The notes under the pieces are model-generated. The model saw only the letters and a list, made by a program, of their open reading frames with translations, had not been told where the DNA came from and made no database searches. The position numbers and the translations under genes were made by a program. 50,352 bases of DNA from an uncultured Erysipelotrichaceae bacterium. GTDB lineage: Bacteria > Bacillota_I > Bacilli_A > RFN20 > CAG-826. This document shows, in pieces, positions 1 to 7,414 of this stretch (position 1 is its first letter; the number at the start of each line of letters is the position of its first letter). The stretch lies in NCBI GenBank assembly GCA_902796125.1, contig CADBNT010000003.1, forward strand, positions 1 to 50,352. Reading direction: 5' to 3'.

Positions 1-324
1 ACGTTCTCCGCTGCAAGCTTTATTGTCCTATTTAGAGTTTGTATGCCGTTTGATATTTATAGAGTTTTACTCTATATAGTGTTAGTTCTTCTTGCTGGCA
101 GTACATTTGTTGCAGATGTTTTTACACCTCACGATCCTCATAGTAATTTGAGCATGATTCTTAAATTAAACTATTCCGTTCTAAATAGTTTTAACTGGTG
201 GGTTCCATTAGTTGGTTTTGTTGGAGCGTTAATTGTATATGCGATACTTGAATTTGTTTCAGTTCGCATTAACTGGATTTTCGAAAGAAAAGAAGAAAGG
301 AAGTTAAAAAATGAAAGTATCTAG
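1..324 (+). CDS. C-terminal end of a cation-transporting P-type ATPase (partial, cut by window edge)
   Basis: The frame is open from base 1, so the first ATG (43) is internal rather than a start. The visible 107 or so residues contain membrane segments near the beginning (a stretch rich in L, V and I after PFDIYR), another after NWWVPLVG, and end in a charged cytoplasmic tail (FERKEERKLKN). The pattern FIVLFRVCMPFDIYR resembles the last membrane hairpins of type II/III cation P-type ATPases, where a Phe/Leu-rich helix is followed by R-x-C-x-P-F. The phosphorylation motif and ATP-binding domains would lie upstream, outside the window. It overlaps the next gene by 14 bases, so it is probably co-transcribed with it. 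The family is inferred from a short tail; another polytopic membrane protein is possible. Confidence 0.5.
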   Translation, partial: TFSAASFIVLFRVCMPFDIYRVLLYIVLVLLAGSTFVADVFTPHDPHSNLSMILKLNYSVLNSFNWWVPLVGFVGALIVYAILEFVSVRINWIFERKEERKLKNESI

Positions 325-1210
325 TGAAGTTAAATTCGCATTAAAGAAAGGTCTACCTGTTGTTGCTCTAGAGTCAACAATTATTAGCCACGGTATGCCT
401 TATCCAAAAAATGTTCAAACAGCATTAGCAGTTGAAGCAGTTATCCGCGATCATGGCGCTGTTCCTGCTACCATTGGAATTATTGATGGAGAAGCCATTG
501 TTGGTATGTCTCCAGAAGAAATTGAAGAATTTGGCAAAAGAAAAGGTATCAAGAAAGTCTCAAGAAGAGATTTACCTATTGTATTTGCTAGGAAAGAATG
601 GGGCGCGACAACTGTTGCTGCAACTATGATTTTAGCTAATATGGCCGGTATTGAAGTATTTGTTACTGGCGGTGTTGGCGGAGCACATAGAGGAGCCCAA
701 GAAACCTTTGATATCTCTGCAGATTTAGAAGAATTAGCAAGAACTAACGTCACAGTTGTTTCCGCTGGTGTTAAGGCTATTTTGGATCTAAATCTCACTT
801 TAGAAATTCTTGAAACCAAAGGAGTTCCAGTACTTTCTTATCAAACTGATGAATTTGCTGATTTTTATACAAGGCATTCTGGAATCAAAATGGAAAATGT
901 CATCAACTCACCTCTTGAAGCTGCCAAGATTATTAAAGCCAAAAGAGACAACAAACTTGATGGAGGCTTATTAATCGCCAATCCAATCCCAGAAGAGTTT
1001 GCTATGGACACAAAAGTCATTAATGGAGCGATTGAAAAAGCTCTTAAGATGGCTGATGAGGCTGGTGTTAAAGGAAAAGACGTCACACCATTCTTACTTA
1101 AAACAATTGTTGAACTTACTGGTGGTGATTCTTTAGAATCAAACATCAAATTAGTTTTAAATAATGCTGCATTAGGAGCAGAAATCGCTAAAGAACTTTG
1201 TAAATTATGA
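311..1210 (+). CDS. psuG: Pseudouridine-5'-phosphate glycosidase
   Basis: A 299-residue cytosolic enzyme that reversibly cleaves pseudouridine 5'-phosphate to uracil and ribose 5-phosphate, a step in pseudouridine catabolism. The N-terminal VALESTIISHGMPYP is the family signature, with the catalytic Glu at residue 21. TGGVGGAHRGAQETFDIS is the second conserved block, and the Lys in SAGVKAILD (residue 155) fits the Schiff-base lysine. Length matches the family (about 300). The ATG at 311 is preceded by a purine-rich AAAGGAAG ribosome site and overlaps the upstream gene by 14 bases. Its 3' end overlaps the following TetR gene by ATGA. No pseudouridine kinase (PsuK) is seen next to it, which is unusual; the kinase may be encoded elsewhere or the substrate may be imported phosphorylated. 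Confidence 0.93.
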   Translation: MKVSSEVKFALKKGLPVVALESTIISHGMPYPKNVQTALAVEAVIRDHGAVPATIGIIDGEAIVGMSPEEIEEFGKRKGIKKVSRRDLPIVFARKEWGATTVAATMILANMAGIEVFVTGGVGGAHRGAQETFDISADLEELARTNVTVVSAGVKAILDLNLTLEILETKGVPVLSYQTDEFADFYTRHSGIKMENVINSPLEAAKIIKAKRDNKLDGGLLIANPIPEEFAMDTKVINGAIEKALKMADEAGVKGKDVTPFLLKTIVELTGGDSLESNIKLVLNNAALGAEIAKELCKL

Positions 1211-1737
1211 AAATTGAATCGAAATATCAGGAAGGATTAAAGAAGTTACTCAAAGAAAAACCACTCGATGAGATCAATGTGGTTATGCTTTGTGATGCGA
1301 TTAAATCTAATCGTCAAACTTTCTATTACCATTTCCGTGATATTTCAGATGTGGTTGAATCAATTCTCTTAAAAGAGAAGATTGGATACGGGAAGAAGCT
1401 ATTTGATATTGAATCCGTTAATAAAACATTGATTGCTTATATCAATACAAACTATTCTTTTTTATCTTCTATTCATAATTCATTTGCAAGCGATACGATC
1501 GATCAATTCTTTTACTCGGTCTATTATCAAAAGATAACCGGTCTACTCAAAGAGAATAAAAAGATTACATCTTCTGTAATCCGTTATTTATGCAATTTGT
1601 ATAGCAACGAGCTCGTCTATTGGATTGCATCAAAGAGAAAAGAAAAGCAAGCCCACTTAATTCATAGATTTAATGTTGTTTGGGATTATTTCACCAATCA
1701 ATATTTCATCGATCTTAAAAAGGAGACTTCAAAATGA
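1207..1737 (+). CDS. TetR/AcrR-family transcriptional regulator
   Basis: A 176-residue protein with an N-terminal TetR-type helix-turn-helix. Residues about 8-50 contain KPLDEINVVMLCDAIKSN followed by RQTFYYHFRDI, the typical recognition helix and YYHF signature. The C-terminal part is helical and lacks a recognisable ligand-domain motif; the general look is that of the DhaS-like subgroup with a short HTH lead-in. The gene overlaps psuG by 4 bases upstream and the alcohol dehydrogenase by 4 bases downstream (ATGA at both junctions), so all three are translated from one message. Control of this operon by its own product is a reasonable inference, but no promoter or operator for it lies in the window. 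Confidence 0.85.
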   Translation: MKIESKYQEGLKKLLKEKPLDEINVVMLCDAIKSNRQTFYYHFRDISDVVESILLKEKIGYGKKLFDIESVNKTLIAYINTNYSFLSSIHNSFASDTIDQFFYSVYYQKITGLLKENKKITSSVIRYLCNLYSNELVYWIASKRKEKQAHLIHRFNVVWDYFTNQYFIDLKKETSK

Positions 1738-2909
1738 TAAATTTCGATTTTGTTTCTCCTACTAAAATCTACTTTGGAAAAGGTAGAGAAGATGAATTGG
1801 TAGGCATCGTAAAACAATATGGATTTAAACGCTTATTATTTGTTTATGGCGGTGGTTCAATTAAGAAAATTGGATTATATGACAAACTAGTAAAAAATCT
1901 TGAATCTGCAGGGATTTTCTTTGCAGAACTTAGTGGAATTAGACCAAATCCTTCAAGTGAAAAAGTAGATGAAGGCGTAAAAATTTGTCGTAATGAAAAC
2001 ATTGATTTAATCCTCGCTGTTGGTGGTGGATCTGTCATTGATACCGCTAAAGCAATTGCGTGTGGTTTTTATTATGATGGTGATCCATTTGATTTTAACC
2101 TTCATAAAGTAAAACCAACCAAAGCTTTGCCTCTTGGAGTTATTCTAACTTTATCTGCTTCTGGTTCCGAACTATCTGATTCATGCGTGATTATGAATGA
2201 CAAGACTCTTGTAAAACAAGGCTTCAATGACGATATCGTTAGACCACTATTTGCTATTATGAATCCTGAACTCACTTATAGTGTTAGTAAGTATCAAACA
2301 GGATGTGGAGTTGTTGATATTATTTCTCATTCATTTGAAAGATATTTTTCTAAAAGTGAGAATAATGATGTTGCTGATTCACTTGCCTTAGCAATCATTA
2401 AAGAAACTGTTAGAGCAGGTAAGCTTTGCATTGATAATCCTATGGATTATGACGCAAGAGCTGACATGATGCTTCTTGGTTCATATTCGCATAACGGATT
2501 AACTAGTTTAGGTAAAGCAAAAGCGATGCCTATTCATAAAATGGAGCACGCTTTATCAGCTTATGACGTTAATATTGCCCATGGAGCAGGTTTATCAGTA
2601 TTAATACCTGCATGGATGGAAGTAAGTTATAAAAATGATATTTCCAAATTCTCTCGCTTTGCGAAAGAAGTATTTAATATTGAATGCAATAATGAGGATG
2701 AGTGTGCTAAACTTGGTATACAATCTTTAAGAAACTATTTTCATGAGATTGGAATGCCAATTAGTCTTGGCGAAATTAATTTGAGTAAAAACGATATTCC
2801 TCATTTGGTGGATATGATGACGGATGATGGCACACATGTGATTGGCCCTACGTCAATAAAGCCACTCACAAAAGAGGAAATTATTAGAATGTTAAATTCT
2901 ATCCTCTAG
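1734..2909 (+). CDS. Iron-containing alcohol dehydrogenase (butanol dehydrogenase-like)
   Basis: A 391-residue group III alcohol dehydrogenase, a cytosolic NAD(P)H-dependent enzyme interconverting aldehydes or ketones with alcohols. Seen: a Rossmann-like N-terminal half with VYGGGSIKKIG and the nucleotide signature AVGGGSVIDTAKAIA (residues about 94-109). The metal-site residues are D and H in GVVDIISHSFE, H in MPIHKMEHALSA and H in NIAHGAGLSV, as expected for the D-H-H-H iron or zinc centre. Length and motif order fit YugJ/BdhA enzymes; the substrate cannot be read from sequence. The ATG overlaps the TetR stop by ATGA. A clear AGAAGGAG site just before the next gene suggests the operon continues downstream. 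Confidence 0.92.
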   Translation: MINFDFVSPTKIYFGKGREDELVGIVKQYGFKRLLFVYGGGSIKKIGLYDKLVKNLESAGIFFAELSGIRPNPSSEKVDEGVKICRNENIDLILAVGGGSVIDTAKAIACGFYYDGDPFDFNLHKVKPTKALPLGVILTLSASGSELSDSCVIMNDKTLVKQGFNDDIVRPLFAIMNPELTYSVSKYQTGCGVVDIISHSFERYFSKSENNDVADSLALAIIKETVRAGKLCIDNPMDYDARADMMLLGSYSHNGLTSLGKAKAMPIHKMEHALSAYDVNIAHGAGLSVLIPAWMEVSYKNDISKFSRFAKEVFNIECNNEDECAKLGIQSLRNYFHEIGMPISLGEINLSKNDIPHLVDMMTDDGTHVIGPTSIKPLTKEEIIRMLNSIL

Positions 2910-2922
2910 AAGGAGATTTTTT

Positions 2923-4071
2923 ATGAGAAAAGAAGACATTGCTAGTGCAATTATCTATCTAATTATGATTGCCATTGCCCTTGTTGTAGGTTTCACAGCT
3001 ATTTCAGATGCTTTCACAAACCTTTATTCAACATTTAACTCTAAGTTTAATTCTTTTGCTTTTGCAATCGTAGTCATCATTGTTGGTCTTTTATTCAATA
3101 TGATTATGCTTGAAGTTTTCCATGTTTTAGGTGGAAAAATGGGCAAATACAACATCGTTTCAGTCAACGTTGTTGGTTTATGTATTTATAAAGAATCCGG
3201 CAAATGGAAATTTGGTTTTAAAGATTTTGATGGTCTGACAGGTGAAACAAAACTATCACCAAAATCTAAAGATTCAAATCTTAAACCATTCGTTTGGCTT
3301 CCATTATTTATGTACATATTAGAACTTATTGGATGCATTACTTTATATACATTAGGTTCCTCAATGAAAGAAGCAGATCGTTTTAGCCCACTTTGTTGGC
3401 TTGCTGTAGCAGCACTTCTTTGGGTTGTTATTTCTTCCATGATGGCCTTATATAATTTTGTTCCTGTTAAACTCGATTCTATGACTGATGGTTATCGTTT
3501 AATGCTTCTTACAAAGAAGGTTAACGCCGAGGCATTTAACGAAGTTATGAGAATTGAAAATCTTCAAAGAGAAGGTAAACCAGTTGATTCTATTAGAGTC
3601 TTTGACGAGATTACCGATTACACAGCAAGCGTTAACTTGTACTCCGTTTATGAACATCTTGCCAAAGGCGAATTTGAAGATGCAGAAAAATTAATTGATG
3701 CCATCTTAGAACAAAAGGATAAAGTTTCCTCGATTACTGCCAATAGACTTCTTGCTCAAAAACTATATATTAAGATTCTTACTCTTTCTAAAGAAGAAGC
3801 TCAAAAATACTATGATTCTGATGTCGATGATAATGTGCGTCGTTTTATTTCAAACGATCTATCAATGGAATCGCTTAGAGCATACGTATTAATTGCTGGA
3901 ATGCTTGATGAATCTCTTGGTGAAGTTCAATACGCGAATGGCAGAAAATCAAAGGCTCTTAAACGTTCACTTCCTGCCCGTGCAAGTATTGAAGAGAAGC
4001 TTTATGAAGACGCTTTAGCGTTTGTAAAGAAAGCTCATCCAGATTGGGATTTTGCTAAACAAGCTGCTTAA
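2923..4071 (+). CDS. Multi-pass membrane protein resembling M50 metalloproteases but with a broken HExxH motif
   Basis: A 382-residue protein with about four membrane segments: residues about 8-28, 40-65, 124-142 and 151-171. A soluble helical region from about 190 to the end looks TPR-like (YEHLAKGEFEDAEKLIDAI). In the second segment the text reads LEVFHVLGGKMGKYNIVSV, where M50-like membrane proteases have HELGH-x(3,4)-G-x(2)-x-G-Y. Here the first His is Leu, while Glu and the second His remain. The following block GLCIYKESGKWKFGF also fits that family layout. The protein is therefore probably a non-catalytic relative, if related at all (inference). A strong AGAAGGAG site precedes the ATG by 8 bases, 13 bases after the dehydrogenase stop. 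A terminator follows. Confidence 0.6.
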   Translation: MRKEDIASAIIYLIMIAIALVVGFTAISDAFTNLYSTFNSKFNSFAFAIVVIIVGLLFNMIMLEVFHVLGGKMGKYNIVSVNVVGLCIYKESGKWKFGFKDFDGLTGETKLSPKSKDSNLKPFVWLPLFMYILELIGCITLYTLGSSMKEADRFSPLCWLAVAALLWVVISSMMALYNFVPVKLDSMTDGYRLMLLTKKVNAEAFNEVMRIENLQREGKPVDSIRVFDEITDYTASVNLYSVYEHLAKGEFEDAEKLIDAILEQKDKVSSITANRLLAQKLYIKILTLSKEEAQKYYDSDVDDNVRRFISNDLSMESLRAYVLIAGMLDESLGEVQYANGRKSKALKRSLPARASIEEKLYEDALAFVKKAHPDWDFAKQAA

Positions 4072-4084
4072 TTAAGCAACAAAA

Positions 4085-4110
4085 AAACATCGCCATTTCG
4101 AGCGATGTTT
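4085..4110. terminator. Bidirectional Rho-independent terminator
   Basis: A 9-bp stem (AAACATCGC / GCGATGTTT) with an 8-base loop. A-rich sequence on the left and T-rich on the right make it work for both the plus-strand gene ending at 4071 and the minus-strand gene ending at 4121. Confidence 0.85.
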
Positions 4111-4120
4111 TTGTTTGCGT

Positions 4121-4450
4121 TTAATCTACTTCTTCGTATCTTGAATTATCTTCCCTTGGATAGTCTTCATATATGAGACTAACAGGTTTGTTCTGATTAA
4201 CTTTTCCAATGCAAGCGTGCTCATCAGCGTATTTGCTTTCATAAGAGATTGATGAATTATCATCCATAAAATCTCCTAGGGACAATCCAAATTGCTCACA
4301 TAAATAAGCAAGGTTTTCCTTTTTAGGAGCAGCTTGACCATTTCTCCATTTCTTTAGAAGAAAGAAAGAAATTTTATATTTCTTTGCAAACTTCATTTCT
4401 GAAAGGTCTAATGCTTTTTCAAGATAGTCAATTTTTTCAAGAACGGTCAT
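4121..4450 (-). CDS. Small XRE-like helix-turn-helix protein
   Basis: A 109-residue protein. Residues about 12-62 look like a Cro/CI-type helix-turn-helix: SEMKFAKKYKIS, then FLLKKWRNGQAAPKKENL and LAYLCEQFGLSLGDFMDD, matching the spacing of XRE domains that end in a short acidic helix. The remaining 45 residues are acidic and Tyr-rich with no family I recognise. Its ATG lies 8 bases after the mscL stop, without a visible Shine-Dalgarno site, so it is most likely co-transcribed and coupled to mscL. Whether it regulates mscL is unknown. Confidence 0.65.
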   Translation of the reverse strand: MTVLEKIDYLEKALDLSEMKFAKKYKISFFLLKKWRNGQAAPKKENLAYLCEQFGLSLGDFMDDNSSISYESKYADEHACIGKVNQNKPVSLIYEDYPREDNSRYEEVD

Positions 4451-4458
4451 AAATTAAC

Positions 4459-5115
4459 TTATTTCTTTGCTGCAAGAAGATCTCTAATTTGAGTGAGAAG
4501 TTCAGTTTCAGTTGGTGCAGGAACACCTGGTTCAACTGGTGCTGGTCTTTCTTCTGGATGTTTTTGATAGTAAGCTTCTTTGGCTTTTGCTTCAGCTTCG
4601 GCCTTCTTAGCATTGACGGCTGCGACAGTCTTAACAATTGCAAAGAGAACGATAGCGATGATGATGAAGCTGATGACAGCATTAATTAATGCACCCCAGT
4701 TAATGTAAGCAGCACCATTGAAAACCCACTTAGCACCAAACTTGGTGTAGTTGCTGTTTAAAATGTTTGTACCATACATGACTGGATCGGCTGCACCGGC
4801 TTTAGTACCAATTTCAGTAGCCTTAGCAGTGAAATCGACAGCATCGAATTGTTGTCCAACGAATTGTGCGCCTGATTGTGCTTCGTTAGCTGGGTTAACT
4901 GGTAAGACAGTAACTAAGCTAGCAAGACCACCTGGAAGTGGCCAAGAAACGATACTTAACAAAATGTTAACAACGGCTGTGACAATTGCGCTGAAGGCAC
5001 CGCCAATGACGACACCAATAGCCATATCAAGAACATTACCACGTGAGATAAAGGCTTTGAAATCAGCCAAAAGGCCTTTGCCCTTTACCTTAGCTTTCTT
5101 TTCTTTTTTACTCAT
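4459..5115 (-). CDS. mscL: Large-conductance mechanosensitive channel MscL with an enlarged extracellular loop
   Basis: MscL opens under membrane tension to release solutes on osmotic downshock; it acts as a homopentamer in the inner membrane. Seen: the pore helix FISRGNVLDMAIGVVIGGAF leading into AIVTAVVNILL (TM1), a second helix ALINAVISFIIIAIVLFAIV (TM2) and the C-terminal helix with ETELLTQIRDLLA. I chose the ATG at 5115 (218 residues) because a perfect GGAGG lies 5 bases upstream; a further 17 codons are open upstream but lie in the promoter. Typical MscL is 120-150 residues. The extra length is in the loop between TM1 and TM2, about 85 residues and rich in A, N and T, and in a Lys/Ala/Glu-rich C-terminal linker. 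Confidence 0.95.
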   Translation of the reverse strand: MSKKEKKAKVKGKGLLADFKAFISRGNVLDMAIGVVIGGAFSAIVTAVVNILLSIVSWPLPGGLASLVTVLPVNPANEAQSGAQFVGQQFDAVDFTAKATEIGTKAGAADPVMYGTNILNSNYTKFGAKWVFNGAAYINWGALINAVISFIIIAIVLFAIVKTVAAVNAKKAEAEAKAKEAYYQKHPEERPAPVEPGVPAPTETELLTQIRDLLAAKK

Positions 5116-5136
5116 ATTTACCTCCGATTTAAATTG

Positions 5137-5166
5137 ATTATAAATCACTTTAATTGCTCTTTTCAA
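5137..5166 (-). promoter_or_regulatory. Promoter of mscL
   Basis: On the minus strand TTGAAA (5166-5161), an 18-base spacer and TATAAT (5142-5137) lie about 22 bases before the start codon at 5115. The -35 box coincides with the -35-like TTTCAA of the divergent degV promoter. Confidence 0.7.
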
Positions 5167-5189
5167 TGCTAGAAAGTATAAGATATAAT
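5161..5189 (+). promoter_or_regulatory. Promoter of the DegV gene
   Basis: TTTCAA (5161-5166), a 17-base spacer and a perfect TATAAT (5184-5189) precede a GAGGAA ribosome site and the ATG at 5212. The -35 match is weak; the -10 match is exact. Confidence 0.6.
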
Positions 5190-5211
5190 AATTTCCAAGT
5201 GAGGAACTATT

Positions 5212-6063
5212 ATGAATAAGGTAAAAATTATTGTTGATTCCACTGTTGATTTAACCAAAGAACTCTATGAACAATATGACATGGATATTCTTCCATTAAA
5301 TGTGAATTTTGGAACCGATAACTTTAAAGATGGTGTTGATATGACACCAGATCAACTCTACAAAAGAGTTAAAGAGTTTGGCGAGCTTCCTTCAACTGCT
5401 GCGCGTTCACCATTAGACTTTGAAGAAATTTTTAAGAAATATATCGATAAAGGATATGATGTCCTTTATGTAGGTATTGGTTCAAAATTCTCAACTTCAT
5501 TCCAAAGCGCGAATATTGCAAAACAAGAATTCCCAGAAGATAGAGTATATTTGGTTGATTCACTCAACCTTTCAAGTGGTTCTGGACTTCTTGCTATGAA
5601 GGCTGGAAGAATGGCAAAAGAAGGGGCTTCTGCGAAGGAAATTAAGGCAGAACTCGAATCTTTAGTGCCAAATGTTTCATCTAAATTTGCAGTTGAAACT
5701 CTTGAATATTTACATAAAGGCGGACGTTGTTCTGGAGCATCTAAACTCCTTGGACATATCTTCCATATTCACCCGATCATTTCAGTTAAAGATGGTGGAA
5801 TGCTTGTCACCAAGAAACCACGTGGCTTAATGAAGATTGCTATTAATGAAATGGTTAATGAACTTAAAGCAGATCTTCCAAACGTATATCAAGATGACAT
5901 CATGATTACTCATTCCGGATGTTCACAAGACGTAATTGATTATTGTGAAAGCGAAGTTAAGAAACTTGTTGATCCAAAATGCGTAAAAATTACACACGCT
6001 GGTTGCGTTATCTGCACCCACTGTGGTCCAGGAACAATTGGTATCCTTTATATTAAGAAATAA
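5212..6063 (+). CDS. DegV family protein (fatty-acid-binding, FakB-like)
   Basis: A 283-residue cytosolic protein of the DegV fold. Members of this family bind a fatty acid and, as FakB, present it to the FakA kinase for phosphorylation. Seen: N-terminal KIIVDSTVDLTKELYEQYDM, then ILPLNVNFG, the STAARSPLDFEEIF block (usual form TSQPS), KFSTSFQSANIAKQEFP, VDSLNLSSGSGLLAMKAG and VETLEYLHKGGRCSGASKLLG, all in the family order. The C-terminus ends with HCGPGTIGILYIKK, where the family has H-x-GPG. Length is normal. The gene has its own promoter and terminator and is monocistronic. FakB function is likely by family but not provable here; no fakA is adjacent. Confidence 0.9.
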   Translation: MNKVKIIVDSTVDLTKELYEQYDMDILPLNVNFGTDNFKDGVDMTPDQLYKRVKEFGELPSTAARSPLDFEEIFKKYIDKGYDVLYVGIGSKFSTSFQSANIAKQEFPEDRVYLVDSLNLSSGSGLLAMKAGRMAKEGASAKEIKAELESLVPNVSSKFAVETLEYLHKGGRCSGASKLLGHIFHIHPIISVKDGGMLVTKKPRGLMKIAINEMVNELKADLPNVYQDDIMITHSGCSQDVIDYCESEVKKLVDPKCVKITHAGCVICTHCGPGTIGILYIKK

Positions 6064-6073
6064 TTAGCAAAAC

Positions 6074-6104
6074 AAAAGAGGTAACGAAGGTCGCTACCTC
6101 TTTT
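6074..6104. terminator. Bidirectional terminator between convergent genes
   Basis: A 10-bp perfect stem AAAAGAGGTA / TACCTCTTTT with an 11-base loop, 10 bases after the DegV stop and just outside the minus-strand gene ending at 6113. Confidence 0.85.
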
Positions 6105-6112
6105 CATTTGCT

Positions 6113-7360
6113 CTATTGAGCACTTGAAGATGATTTAAGTTGTCTTTTGTATCTGCTCTTAAATACTGTGTAAACAATTCCTAGTGGAATACAAATGAGG
6201 ACTAGAATCGATGGGATAAACATCGATGTAACAACAGACGCGCTCATATTTGCGAATGCGCCACCACCTGCTCCTGATGCAGAGACACGTGCTAATGCAA
6301 CTGCAGTGCCGATTGTTAATACAACACCCAAGATGATTTGAAGAACTCCTGAAATCCAGAATAATGGACCAGTGAAGGTATAAACCTTATCGCCTCCAAA
6401 GAATGTCTTAATGAGTGTCCATACAAGGAAGAAAGCCCAAACAGCAGCAACGACGATTATAACGATAAGCATTACCTTTAAAACTATGGAAATGACGTTA
6501 TAAACATCATCATTAAAGTTTTTCTTAATCATGTCACTAAGTAATGATGGAAGCTTAGCAGCTTTTTGTTCCATTGTTTCACCTTCAGGTGCACTTTCGT
6601 TTCTAATTAAATCAACTAACATTCCATCAACAATTGTGTCAATTGGATAAATGGTTTCTTCATCTTCTTTAAGCATATTAGCGTCGTTAAGCATCGAAGC
6701 GGTGCTCGATCTAATTGATGATTTATATGATGCATCAAATTCTGGGATTTCCATGACACCGGAAGCATTCATTTTGCTAGCAGCATCTTTTAATTGATCA
6801 AACATAACATCACCAACTGTAATAACCGATGCGTTAGGAGCTTCGATAGCACCAAATACTTTGTCTGTTAAACCTTCAAAATATGCGACATCCATACCTG
6901 CTGCAGTTCTAATTTGTTCAGCTGTTCTACTGTCGCTAGAATCTTTATTTTCTTCAATTTTTTCATCAAAGTTCTTGATTAAGGTTTTAACAGCAAGCTG
7001 TTTAGCTAAACCTTTTGCAATTCTATGAATTGGATTTCTTAATGAATCAATAACACTATTGATATTTGGATCCACAAATTCTTCATCAATAACTTTCTTA
7101 GAATCTCCAGTTACAGAGCGGAATAATGCTTTAGGAGTTACTGATAATGAAAGTCCTAAATCAATGGTGTCGCCACCAATAACCTTCTTAACATCTAAAT
7201 CTTCTGTTTCTTCGTTTTTTGGAAGAACTTGTTGAACTTGGTCAGCTGTTACTTTGTAGCCAATGTTTAAAGACATTGTTGGCATAGCGAATAACAAAAT
7301 AATCGCTGTTGCAGCAATGGCCATGAACACAAGGTTAAAAATTCGGATTACGTTCTTCAT
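6113..7360 (-). CDS. Membrane protein of unknown function with a large extracytoplasmic domain
   Basis: A 415-residue protein I do not recognise. An N-terminal membrane segment (residues about 8-30, IFNLVFMAIAATAIILLFAM) is followed by about 260 mostly polar residues, then three membrane segments: about 290-325, 335-360 and 372-398. The C-terminal tail is basic (KSRYKRQLKSSSSAQ). The topology suggests that the central region faces outward. It contains no Cys and no enzyme motif I can name. An AGAGG ribosome site lies 9 bases before the ATG. It lies 54 bases downstream of tldE on the same strand, with an inverted repeat between them, so it may be the last gene of that operon or have its own message. 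Confidence 0.7.
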   Translation of the reverse strand: MKNVIRIFNLVFMAIAATAIILLFAMPTMSLNIGYKVTADQVQQVLPKNEETEDLDVKKVIGGDTIDLGLSLSVTPKALFRSVTGDSKKVIDEEFVDPNINSVIDSLRNPIHRIAKGLAKQLAVKTLIKNFDEKIEENKDSSDSRTAEQIRTAAGMDVAYFEGLTDKVFGAIEAPNASVITVGDVMFDQLKDAASKMNASGVMEIPEFDASYKSSIRSSTASMLNDANMLKEDEETIYPIDTIVDGMLVDLIRNESAPEGETMEQKAAKLPSLLSDMIKKNFNDDVYNVISIVLKVMLIVIIVVAAVWAFFLVWTLIKTFFGGDKVYTFTGPLFWISGVLQIILGVVLTIGTAVALARVSASGAGGGAFANMSASVVTSMFIPSILVLICIPLGIVYTVFKSRYKRQLKSSSSAQ

Positions 7361-7389
7361 ATGTGTTTACCTCTTTCTTAATCATAAAG

Positions 7390-7411
7390 TATAGACTTTA
7401 ACTTGTCTATA
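7390..7411. repeat. Inverted repeat between tldE and the downstream membrane gene
   Basis: Perfect 7-bp arms TATAGAC / GTCTATA separated by 8 bases, starting 3 bases after the tldE stop. There is no good T tract on either strand, so a weak or attenuating hairpin, an mRNA-stabilising stem or an operator are all possible. Confidence 0.4.
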
Positions 7412-7414
7412 TGA

